This document shows, piece after piece, positions 25,493 to 36,722 of a DNA stretch of 64,000 nt. The position numbers and the translations under genes are program-made. The number at the start of each line of letters is the position of its first letter. The first letter of the stretch is position 1. The stretch covers positions 2,542,001 through 2,606,000 of the forward strand of contig JAXDDX010000043.1 in the NCBI GenBank assembly GCA_034670405.1, given 5' to 3'. The stretch comes from Hoplostethus atlanticus (Eukaryota; Chordata; Actinopteri; Trachichthyiformes; Trachichthyidae). A model generated the notes under the pieces. The model did no database searches, was not told where the DNA came from, and was given only the letters and a program-made list of their open reading frames with translations.

Positions 25493-28355
25493 TTCTCTCT
25501 CATTGTCTCTCTGTTTCACAGTAAGGGATGTGAGGGTCAGTCCTGCCCTGACCTTTGAGGAGATGTCAGGAAACTCCAAGCGCTACCTGGAGGCCAGCGG
25601 GGAGTGGGAGCTGGTGGTCATACTGGGAGAGGTCTCCATCCTCCAGTTTGGCATCGACGAGTGGGACATCATTACCTTCTGGGTGAGGGATCATACAGGC
25701 CGGGTCTCATGTCTGAAAATAAAACTTGTGTGTAAGCTGTCGACCAGGGATGTAGTGGTAAATAAAAAGGTGGGTAAAGCTCCAGTCGGTGATCATCCAC
25801 CACAAACAGCCACAAACATAAATAAAAATCAAAGAGAATTCAAAAGTCTTCATTTATGTTTTTTTCCCTTAAAAGACCATATCCTCATATAACTTCCATT
25901 CTAAACAAATTCCCCCTCTGGCAAAAATAAAGATTACCACTACCTGTACCTGTAGTTTGATACTCTCTACTATGATGTACACTATGAATTTCTCTCACAA
26001 AGATTTATGTCAGCCTATCAAGGTGGGTAAATAAATAAAAATAAATAAAAATGTGGGTAAAGCTCCCATTGTTAGAGAGACTCACCCCTGTCCCACATAC
26101 TCCGTGTGTATTATATTATGTATTATCTGGCATTGTACATAAAAATATGACATGAACATCACCCACATCTAAAACACATGTACCTCCCTGCCTCGTCCAC
26201 TAGGTGGTCATCAGGCGGCGTCCAGTGCTTTACGTGGTCAACCTGCTCATTCCCAGCTCCTTCCTCATGCTCATCGACATCCTGTCTTTCTACCTGCCCC
26301 CCCACAGCGTGGACCGCGCCTCCTTCAAGATGACCCTCATCCTGGGCTACACCGTCTTCCTGCTCATCATGAACGACTTGCTGCCCAGCACAGCGAACGG
26401 CACGCCCATCATAGGTCAGGGGAGGAGCGATGCAGGGCATGGTGTTGATGCTGCTAGGGTTGGGGGTTCCACCTTGCCAAGACCTGATAATCCATGGTGG
26501 GAATCAATGACGATGTCTGTTCGTTTCAAGGACACGTTCCACACCTTCAGCTGAAGTGGCGCTGATTTACAGCTGCACAAGTTTTGCAGGTGTGGCCACC
26601 AGGGGTTACTGTTCGACGTTGACGATCTACATAAAATATTATCCATATAATAACTCAGACTGGTAATAATGATCGATAGCAATCAAAATTTCAGAATAAT
26701 AACTGGTTAATATCAGAGATTTGTTGGCCTGTTTATTAAAACCCATCTCTGCCGCTCCTTGAGGTCTTTCCGTTGAGGCAGTGCCAATATTTATTCTTGT
26801 TTTAATTAAATTGCTTATCACTCACCTTTTTTCTTGGAGACTTTCCAAAGATGTTATTTGTTTTTAGTTGTTCGTTGTTTGCCTAATTTTGTATGGAAAA
26901 CACAAAACTTCCTGTGCACCAAGATGATTTGCCACTATTGGTCTTGACTGACCAAGGTGTTTCGTGCAAAGCTAATGGGATTTTCTCTTGTTCAGCCCAA
27001 ACACATTATTTTTAATTGAAATGATTGATATGTTACAAAGCCTATCTTTAAAGGGGTATTAAATAATCTAGTAGGAATTGCAACAGCATCGACAGATCTC
27101 TAGGACGGCCTCCACCAGTCCCACCCCTCCCGCCCTCTTGATGGCCTGTAATTGACAGGAATAACAAAGTCATAATAGATGAGTAAGCTAGCTATTTAGA
27201 GCTGAGGTCCAACAGAAACGTGACGAGGTAATACACTACTGTGCAAAATAATATTGCTTTGTCATTTTCTTTTTTGGCTTGTGACACCAGTCGCTAGCAC
27301 CGTCCTCCATTGTTGAGCAGTAAGAGCATCAAGAACAGTGCCAAAACAGAGAGTACATGCTGCAAAGCCAGAAATCTCAGTACCTGCTGAAGTAATCGCG
27401 CTATGGGGCACTAAAAATCGTACTTATTGCTCCTTTGATGTTTCCCCTTCCCTCTCAGGTATCTATTTCTCAGTGTGTCTGGCCCTCATGGTGATTAGTC
27501 TACTGGAGACGGTCATCATCACCAACGTGCTCCACCACAACTCCATGAAGTACCGAGAGGTCCCACGCTGGGTGAGGGTGGTCATCCTCAAGTACATTGC
27601 CAACCTCATCTGCTACCGTTGGCCAGAGGAAGTCCCGCCCCCTCCCGAACCTCAGGAGGATAATTCTGAAAGATCGAATGGCGGTTCAGGTCCTTGGATC
27701 ATCCAACCAGGCGCCCACATACCTGACCAGCACCCAACCTGCAACGGGGGTGAGAGAACAGGTTAATTCAACAGGCTTAGTAAACCAATCAATACAGTAG
27801 ATGGTGTTATGTATACTAGTAATCAATAAGACATTTCTTTCTCTAACGTTGAGTAAGATTTCTTGTTGAGTCTTATAACAGCCTTAAAATGACTCACCAG
27901 ATATGAAACAATCTGAGCAGACTATACTGATCGCTGTCTGTCTTGACTTCTTTCTCATTGATTGTCTTTTCTTTTTTCTGATAATTGTTTTGTAATTTCA
28001 CCTTGATTTTTGGATTTCTTCTCCAACCTTTTTTCCATCACATATTCTTCCGGAATTGATTCCAGTCTGAATATGTACAATCTGTGTTTCAATCCCTCCC
28101 ATCCCTATACCTGCATCAGGACCAGTTGCCGTGGCGACGGTGCCGGCCGTGCCCGAGCTGCAGCAGATCTGCCAGGACGTGGGCGAGCTTCGTGCCCACC
28201 TCACCTCTCTGCAGAAGGAGAGCGAGCTGCAGGACCAGTGGTGCCATGTGGGATACGTCCTGGACTTCCTGCTGTTCCGTATCTACCTGATGCTCATCTC
28301 CTGCTACGCCGTGGTCATCATCTGCATGTGGTGCATCTGGATCAGCCAGGGCTGA
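17717..28355 (+). CDS. 5-HT3-type Cys-loop channel subunit, copy D
   Basis: Complete subunit, 480 residues, the most diverged of the readable copies. Exons: 17717-17771, 19530-19693, 23986-24030, 24151-24260, 24745-24914, 25522-25682, 26204-26414, 27459-27749, 28120-28355; total 1443 nt, phases consistent. The signal peptide is [19 protein letters not shown]. The Cys-loop is Cys157-Cys171 ([15 protein letters not shown]) and loop A is [15 protein letters not shown] is followed by [15 protein letters not shown] at the start of M1, very like 5-HT3A. M2 is [16 protein letters not shown] with Lys 4'. The M3-M4 loop is about 28 residues longer than in copies B and C and is Pro-rich ([10 protein letters not shown]), from a longer exon 8. 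Intron 2 (4.3 kb) holds a hAT-like element and a LINE fragment. The last exon contains MA and M4 and ends IWISQG. Confidence 0.94.
18952..19320. mobile_element. hAT-type miniature element (MITE)
   Basis: A 369-base element bounded by the inverted repeats CAGTGTTGG and CCAACACTG. The interior is typical of fish hAT MITEs (GGGGAAAGTTAC, AAAAGTAA, ACACGTTACA). The flanking 8-mers ATGCTTAC and ATCCATAC match at 6 of 8 positions, as expected for an aged target duplication. It is non-coding and lies in intron 1 of copy D. Confidence 0.85.
20065..20115. repeat. Interspersed repeat fragment
   Basis: TTTATTTATATAGCACATTT followed by ACACAAGGCCATTCAAAGTG is a common fish interspersed-repeat end. Only a fragment is visible, in copy D intron 2. 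Confidence 0.5.
20557..22713. mobile_element. Non-autonomous hAT-like DNA transposon
   Basis: A 2157-base element with inverted ends (TAAGGTGACCAGA on the left, TCTGGTCACCCTA on the right), followed inward on both sides by CCGGGGACA-type sequence. It is flanked by a perfect 8-bp target duplication ATCTAACC at 20549-20556 and 22714-22721, the hAT signature. I see no transposase. The interior has a GAGT/GACA microsatellite (21734-21790) and a region rich in ACTCGG/CGGATAC near 22260-22360 that resembles the subterminal sequence of another hAT element, so the element may be composite. Confidence 0.85.
22722..23770 (-). mobile_element. 5'-truncated non-LTR retrotransposon (LINE) fragment
   Basis: The - strand encodes the C-terminal part of a CR1/L2/Rex-clade reverse transcriptase. 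Visible motifs are [16 protein letters not shown] and the catalytic FADD box ([12 protein letters not shown]), then the thumb and tail ending in a SSHPSHRLF block. The frame shifts near 23240-23300, so this copy is dead. The endonuclease and the first half of the RT are missing. The AT-rich sequence 22722-22975 is the probable 3' end and abuts the target duplication of the hAT-like element. A + strand frame of 149 codons at 23296-23745 is antisense to it. Confidence 0.88.
24063..24104. repeat. (TGTAA)n microsatellite
   Basis: Pentanucleotide array in the short intron between copy D exons 3 and 4, ending 46 bases before the exon 4 acceptor. Confidence 0.85.
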
Positions 28356-28921
28356 TGGGATCAAACGGGTCAAACGGGATCCAGCGTTGGGGTCAATCCA
28401 CTTTCAAATTACCGGATATGTAAACGGAAATTGTAATTTGAACGAACAGGTAAAGCGATATAGAACTGTAAAATGTATATCCAACAGTTAGGTGTGAGGA
28501 CTCTCCGTTTGTTCGCAATATCTCAGACACTACTGATCAAATTTTGACAAAACCCATATGACATATTTGTTCCTGGTTGACTAGAGAGGGATCATGTGTT
28601 TACTGTTGCCTTGTACTGAGAGGATTACTGAGTCATAATCTATTGTACAATTATAATAATCATGACAAACTATTGTAAATGAAAGTCAAGGAAAAAACCT
28701 TTAGACTTGAGAGATGTTCGATATTAGATTTTTTTAGTCATTTTTTTCCAGTGGTGGATATCGGCATGTCTCATTTTGGTATAAGTGATATGATATATAT
28801 AAAGTAGTGTAACTGTAGATCTCCCAGATGTACAGGTGTTGACTCTGCTGTGGGTGTGTCCTGTCCTCACTATCCACTCTGTTAACTAGCTCTCAGCCTG
28901 CACCTCGTCAGGGTGTTCAGC

Positions 28922-28927
28922 AATAAA
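28922..28927 (+). terminator. Polyadenylation signal AATAAA, copy D
   Basis: Hexamer about 570 bases after the copy D stop, followed by a TG-rich stretch (TCTTGTGTGTTTGTG) as expected downstream of a cleavage site. Confidence 0.6.
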
Positions 28928-30913
28928 ACATTAACATCATACAACTTACATCTTGTGTGTTTGTGTACTTGAGCTCTTCTTAATGGCTCCTTTTTGTCTG
29001 CCACATCATGTTTTTCTGATTATGTTTTGAACTGATTATCAAAACTAAGCTTGGTGTCAATTTTCAATTACAAAATGCAACTATATCTCCATTTTGCATT
29101 TTAGCCATTTATCTAACATTCTTATCCAGAGTGACTTAGAACAAGTGCAACAGTTGAATAACTTTCAGTTCCTATTTCACTGCAAGGGTCAGAAACGTGA
29201 GCCCTGACAGTATTGTTTTTAACCTAGGAAGATCAGGAAGTAATAAAGTAATAAAACAAGCTAAAGAGAGAGGAAGAAGATATTGGAGAAGGTAAAGTTA
29301 GATACCGCCTATGAGGATGGTGACTGCTGGTCTGACTGGAGCAGGAAGTATTTCACATTATGATAGTGCCTTCCTCCTAAGTGTTTTTGTTTTATGAATT
29401 GTATAAAACAACCTTTTATAGCAAATTACCAGTTTCAGTTATACAAAAATTCTCTGAGGCAGAAATCATCACATGGTCACATAGCGCTTGCCTTTCTTGC
29501 CAGTCTATTACTTAGCAAGAAAAACTGATTCTTTGGCTCTGCCCACTGAGGATTTAACTCAATAAGATTTGTTCTGCCTCCAGAGCATCTCACCAGAAGC
29601 AGCACAGAAGCACACAAGCCTAGCACATATCAACAGTCTGGCCAGTCTTTTATTGTCAACATAATTACATAACAAAGGCAAATTAACAAATAATAATAAT
29701 AATCAATATTTATAATAGACATTTTTCTGTGTAGTGCACATTAAACCTCCACACGCCTCCATTTTATAAAAAGGCAGTCAATGGACAAAGAATCTGCTAA
29801 GTTGAAGCTTTCAGTAGGATCAAGTAGAGGACACGTCATTCAGGGGGTTTAACTGTTTCCTTTAAAAGATGGCTGGTTAAAATGAAGACAGAAACGGGTT
29901 GAGTTACCGTCTCCGTCGCTTGTGGGCTGTTTGTCAAAATCTAAAAACGATGCTCTTCAATTTATTGCTTAAAATAGTCTTGTGAGGATGCGCTCAAATC
30001 CAGAGGTGTTCACACAAAGCACGGCCTGTTTCCAGGAAGTCTGTGCTCTGGGGCCTCGCTCATATCAAGGCTGTTACACACAAATTTGTCCTTACGACCA
30101 AATCCAAGTTAAGATTCATGAAAAATATCCAAAAATCAGTTGGTTCCATGTTTCTGTACCACATCACAAGCCAACACTATTTTATATTATTAATCACGGT
30201 ATGAATATATGCAATTTCCTATTCAACATTTTCTTTGGATCATATAATTGAAACAAAGTCAAGTAGTTCATAATTGAGGCCCCAGGCAACTGGTGGTGGG
30301 GTTAACATCACTACTTACCGAGTCTCTGCTGAGACACTGAAATAAAATGTACACATAGAAATTAGCGACGGGGGATTATAAAATTTGGATTTAAAAAAAG
30401 GATTTAATTCCAAAAGGCAATGAATCAATTTTCAAAAAACATTCTGCTAGCTGAAATTCATCCACAAGCACCAATAATTTCATCCACAAAAACAGAACTG
30501 AGTAAGTAAAGGTCATAAGATGACTTAGTAGTAAGCCATAATGTGCTTAGCTTTCAGCCATGAAATTATAGAAGATTAAGGCTCATTTTCTCATTTTGGA
30601 ATTAAACTCTTCTTATTGTAGTGCCGGGTGAGAGGAGCTTCACAAAAGCAACAGTGATATAAGAAACATGGAAATATGAAGGCCCATGTTTTACAGTTAA
30701 CCCCAGAAAACCCCCTAGAGTGACATCCCTACTCGCCCCTCCAACAAAAACAGAAAAGATCAGTGCAATTAAAGTAAGAAGTAAATGACGGACAGTTTTG
30801 CTATTATTCAAAAACAGAAATAAAAGACAAATTTAGAAACAGTTAAGTGCCGATTAGGCTGGTGCAAAACATTTGCGCACGGCTGCATGTACAGCAGGTA
30901 CAAATGTGAGTGT

Positions 30914-31017
<104 letters not shown>

Positions 31018-31902
31018 ATAACTATATTCACTCAAATCTTTTTAGTAGCCCACACACCAACTCTCTCTCACACATACACACAAAACATACAAAGCAGCGC
31101 AAACATGGCGCCTTTGCGGTCTCGTCTATAAAATATTTGCAACACTGACTCAGAAACCCCCTTCTGAAGTCCTTCCAATCGCTACTTCAGTTTCCAACGT
31201 AGCTCCACTAGCTCTACCAGTACAAGTACATTGGTCCCAGAGGCACATAAGCTTGGCTAAACGAGCTTAAAACAGGACAATGGGGGGGGGGGGGTAAGTA
31301 AAGGGATTAGTTAAATATATCTTCAATTAAAATGTCAACTTCTCGACATAAAGGGCAGGATTACGCAAATATCTGAGAAACCATAAGAGAAACAGTGTTA
31401 ACTTGACACTTCATTAAAAAAATCCTACCAATTTAGGTCAAGAAAAACAAATGGACTCTTCAGCTAAGCCAGTAGCCTGTAAAATCACCAGAGTTAAAGC
31501 AGTTGCCAGAAGCTGCACCTGTAGAAAGGAGAGGACCTGGGGTGATTAGTATTGGCAAATCTTTTTTTTATGGTTTGCTTCGTTCTACTTGCGTGCCAGA
31601 AAGGTGGGGTTTGCCACAATGGACAATACAATAAGTGCCATAAAGTTTAGACGATCACGTCGGTATTTTAAACTCAATTTGGTATTCTTTCCTGACTGAC
31701 AACTCACGTGACGCTATCAAAGTCGTCACAATGGTAAACCCCGCCCACCTGGTACCCCAAAGAGATCAAAACAAACAGATAATTTGCGTTAGGTATTTCA
31801 CCCAGGTCTGGGAGGATGTGAAGAGAAAGGGAAGTGGTCAGTCACTACAATCATGGTCGTGTTGTGCTCTTCTTCTTCTTCAATCTCCTCTTTCCCCCCG
31901 TG

Positions 31903-34900
31903 CTAGCTCCCCGCTCCCTCGTCTTCTTGTTCCTCCATGTTTTTGCGTGCCATCCTCTCCCTCCGCTCTGCCAGCCGCTGGCATCGAGGACAATCCTTAC
32001 GCGCCCGGAAACAGTTGCGATGGTAACAGGCACTGCACTCTGGAGGAGAAAGACATGATACAACAAGGGTCAATGGAAACAAAAGCGTTGCCGCGATCAC
32101 TCGAGGAGTATAATCACAAACAGTTAAAGCCATTTGCCACAGTAGAAATGTAACATCTCCATGCTTAACATCTAAAAATCTCTACCAGTCCTCATAAAGA
32201 GGAAGAAAGACAAACGGGCTGCTTCCCAATGGTTTTAGGGAGGCTCCCATTTGCTAAATCAAACAATGAAGCAGCGTCCAACAACGTTAACCGGTTTAAC
32301 CAGTAAGAGGCACCGTGATGTCACGACAAGACAGCCAATCGCGGCACGACCTGAAGTAGGATGGGTAAGAGGGGAGTATAAAAGCAGAGGTGGTTTAAGG
32401 AGACAAGGCAGGAGGTAGAAAGAAGTCGGGGTGTGGAACACCTGAGATCCTGGGATAGGTGCACCACCCAAAACCAGTTCAGACACGTTGCTGATGAAAG
32501 CCTATCCTCCCAAAGAACCCACACGGCCTCAAAAGTTTCAAATGTCTCATCTAAGATCTCATCTCACCCATTGTGAGAGATAGTTATGAGTGTAATCCTA
32601 AACCGACATCACTTTGTCTCTACGGTGAACACAGAGATGTTGATTCATGAAATGACAAGCAACTCAAATTCAGAAATGGTGTTTATTTCATATTCACATG
32701 AAGCTTAAATAATAGCAGGCAGACGTAAAAGCAAATAAAAAAAAGCTTAAATGACACATTCGTTCGGACACAGTATACACATCTACACACTATAACACTA
32801 TCTCACTTCAACAAAACAGATAAAACTACTGTAAAACTCACAGGTGAGGCAGCTTAGCAATAGTCAACTTCCCCTCTAAGCCAGTGGTGTCCATTTCACT
32901 GGTTAACACACCTTCAACCAGAGAGGGAGGAGCTAATAAGTCAAATCAGATGATAGCGGTGTCTGGCTTGAATGAAAACCTGCATACACCACTTAGAGGG
33001 AACACTGGCAATAGGCGAATTGTCTAAATTCAAGACCACAGCAAATATAAAACGGTAAACTTTGAAAAGAAAAGGACATTGCACTTTGACATCCCTAGCA
33101 TACGAAACGGCCTTCAAACATGACTTTCAGTAGCTATCCATGCCTTAACAATAGGCTGTGGCCAAGACCAAGAGAGACCAGCTCTAAACAAGAGACAGAA
33201 AGCCAGTGTGGCATGCGGCCTATCAACACCACCACTAGCAAAGTCTATGCCAAAACACGCCCACCACCAAATAGCTGCCGGAACAAGGTACAACTACCCT
33301 CCACCAGTTGTGCAACTCTGCAGACCCACAGGACTAACAACTAAAAACACCACGGTAGTGCCAAGGAAATGGGAACAGGGAGAGAAGAGAGAGAGAGAAA
33401 TGCCCGGAACCACCAAAAGGTTGAAAGGTCATGACGATGAAAGATGAAAGAATGAATGAATGAGTAGGGCTGCACAATTAATGGTTTATAGTTGGATATT
33501 GTTATGTTGATATAAGAGTCAAGTTCATATAGAAAGAACTAGTCAAGATTAAAAATAGTACCTCGCCAAATAATCAGGATTGTCATTTTAGCCATAACTG
33601 TGCAGCCCTACAAAGTACTTGAAATCTAAACCAGTGCATGCTGGGAGCAGTGTAAGACAAGCATCTAACCAATGTCAATTAAAACCAGTTCTGTTCAAAC
33701 ATGATGGGATTAGATAAGGATGGCCCTTAACCAATCATGAAGCCCTCAATCAGTTCAAACTGTTATCTGACATGCTGTCTGGACCAGGTCCATCAAATAT
33801 TGACCTTTCAGCTGTTTGGGTACTTGCTTGCCGTATGTCTCCATTATTTGCAGTGCTAGAAGACTGAGCAACCCCCCCTAACTTTATCAATTCAGTCTTT
33901 ACACAGGGTTTGTGATACTCCACTTTCTCCCCTACCCCTCCAACTTTTGCTTCTTCCTACTGTTTACTGTTTGGCTGCTAGGCCTCATCTCCCTCAACAC
34001 AACCATCTGTGTCATTTATCTCTTTGCCATCTTCTCCTTCTGTCTTGTCGTCTTTATCTCTGATCTTCCTGCCTCTGGTCACTCTCCTGGCCTTGCGGGT
34101 TTTATGAGCTCTCCAGCTAGTCGGGATTTCAGTCACCGGCTCTTCTTGGGCTTCCCCCACAGTATCGGTCTCTCTTTTCCCCTCCCTCTCCCCACCTATA
34201 TCCCCCTCTCTCTTGCCTCTTCCTCTGGAGAAAATATTGGGCAGCTTAGGAACTTTTAGAAATCTCATCCCCGGAAACTTCTCCACTTTCACTTTTACTG
34301 AGTCAGCTTTTCCTGTTACAGCTGCCTCCCTGTCATTCCCTTCACTCCTGCCTTTGTCTGGTGTCTCGTCCTTCTCTTCAGCCCTCGCTTTCCCTTCACC
34401 CAGAGTTTCCTTTCCTTTCTCAAATAATCCTTTTTCACATTCTTCCTCTTTCACTTCTATATTCCCGTCACCCTCGACCTCTATTTCCCTTTTAGAGAAA
34501 CCCTTAGCTAGCCTCCCAATTCCCGATATCTTCCAACTTCCTTTCTTGTCCTTTCCCACTCCTACTTCCTCTAACCTTTCCACACTGCCCTGTGTTTCAC
34601 CATCGCTGGCTGTGCTGTCCCTTTGGTCTCTTTTGGAGAAGGACTTAGTCAGTCTGTTTATATGAAATGCCTTTAGAAAGTTGCCTTTTTCCCTTCTTGT
34701 CTGCTCGTCTCCACTTTCCTCACTCTTTTCAGCCTCTTTGTAGTCTATCTCATTACCTTGATCTTTTTCTCTTTCTACTATTTTCCTCAGCTTTGTCTCT
34801 TCCTCCTCTTTCCTTCCAATCATCTCCTCTTCTTCCTCATTGGTCTTACTCCTGGACAAGGCTTTGGCCAGTCTTCCAGGCTTGAGAGCTTTGAATATCC

Positions 34901-36669
34901 CCCCTCTTTCTCGTTTCGCTTCCTTTGCTGCCCCTGACTCTTGTCCTGCCTCACCCTTCTCCTGCTGCTCCTCGCTCTTTGCTTCACCCATTCCTTCATT
35001 GCTCTCGCCCTCCCCATACTCGCTCTCTAAATCCTCCTCCCCTCCCTCCCCCTCTCTCTTGTCTTGGGAGAGGGCCCTGGCCAGCCTACGGGGCTTGGGA
35101 AACTTCCAGTCTCTCCAGGAAAGTGGGGTAGAGGGACGGGGGGAGGGGGTTCTCGGGCCACCCAGGCCTGCCACCAGCAGAGGGGGCTCACCTTCGCAGC
35201 GCTGGCATTTGTTCAGCTGAAAGGGGAAGATGATGTCTTTGTCATTGCCGCAGAACTCGCACACAAAGCCCTTGGCCTGGCACAGCTGGGGAAGACACAA
35301 GGAAAACCACAGGTCAGGATCCGGTTGTAAAATTCTCAGGTGGATTTGAGAAATTCCTGGTTATTTGTTGACACAGACATTCCACTAAAACATTTCATGA
35401 GCTGATGTAACTCGATAAATAAGGGTGAGTGCTAGGGTTGTGGGGTGGGGGGACAAGTAGTGTAGGCGTGATGACTTGAATTGAAACAGCTTTTAAATGC
35501 ACACACACTTTTACTCAAGACTTCCAGTCAAAAAAACCCCTGCTGAACTAGTATCTGGTGGCGGTTCATTCCCAGCACACCCTGATTAAGGTTCTGAGAA
35601 ATGTTGATTGTGTTTAAGCTGACAATAAATTTCAAATTATCTCTCTGCGTGAGCTTCCTCCTTTCACAGTCAGCATTTCCCCACACAAAATGAGTCATGG
35701 TAGTAGCGGCTGACTAACCTCAACACCAAAACAAATAACGCTCACACTTTCCAGCTATCATTTCTATTTAATACTTGAGGATAGATAAGATGATTAAATT
35801 AGTTTGCAATGTGTTCGAAAAGTCAAACTGGTTAGTTGTAGGCTAACAATGTATGGCAGTAAACACAGGGAGGATTTGCAATGGCATGAAGGAAATAATT
35901 TGAGGATGCTAACGGAGCTGAATACCAACCACTAGACAGGGTATGCCGTGTCTGCTCCCCAAAAATATGCTCCTCACTGGTCGTAATGTCAGCCAGCAGA
36001 TGTTGAGGTTAGACCTAAATAGCTTTGTCTCAATGAAAACAAAAAATAGTTTTTTTTGTGTGTGTTTTACAGTCAAGCGCTGCAGGAAACCTTGAGTCTT
36101 GTGCTAGGCTCCATTTTAAATTGCCAAATATCAAAGTAATTTAAATTGGCAAAAATTCAGTCCGTCACCAGTCCCCAATGTATTCATCCAATCACTCAAC
36201 CCAAATGAGTGCATATGTAGAAACATGTCTTGGATGAAATAGTATGGATGAATCTGGACAGGTCATCTACAAATACACCAGGTGTGATTCTCCCTCTCTC
36301 ATGTAAAGGCACAAAGCAGCAGACCGTTGTCTTACCACACAGCCAGCTACGTGCGTGGAACCAAGTTTAAGCAGGTCTTTCATCCGGGGAGCCAGTTCCC
36401 CGTTGCGCACTGCAGTGAGGTCGTTGAGGGAGAAGAGGTGAAGGTCCTCAGTCAGGTGACCTGGAAGGCTGTCGAACTGGTCCAACACTCTGAGGGACAC
36501 ACACACGTACGTAAGCATACCGAAAATACCAATCACAGCAGGAACTCAACAAAGGATTAAAACACAGTACAGGCATACCAGTAATACCATTCATAGCAGG
36601 GAGCATACTTTGCTGCACACAGGCACTAATGTGAAACTCACACTATTATAACAGGCACAATAAGCCCCC

Positions 36670-36722
<53 letters not shown>

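Noticed and set aside
33912..35220. + strand frames of 115-150 codons
   Set aside because: Antisense shadows of the purine-rich - strand frame; Ser/Pro/Leu composition is what its complement must give.
35286..35300. ATG at 35300 as a separate gene start
   Set aside because: It lies in the polypyrimidine/acceptor region just before a normal rubcn exon; the frame is better read as an extension of that exon.
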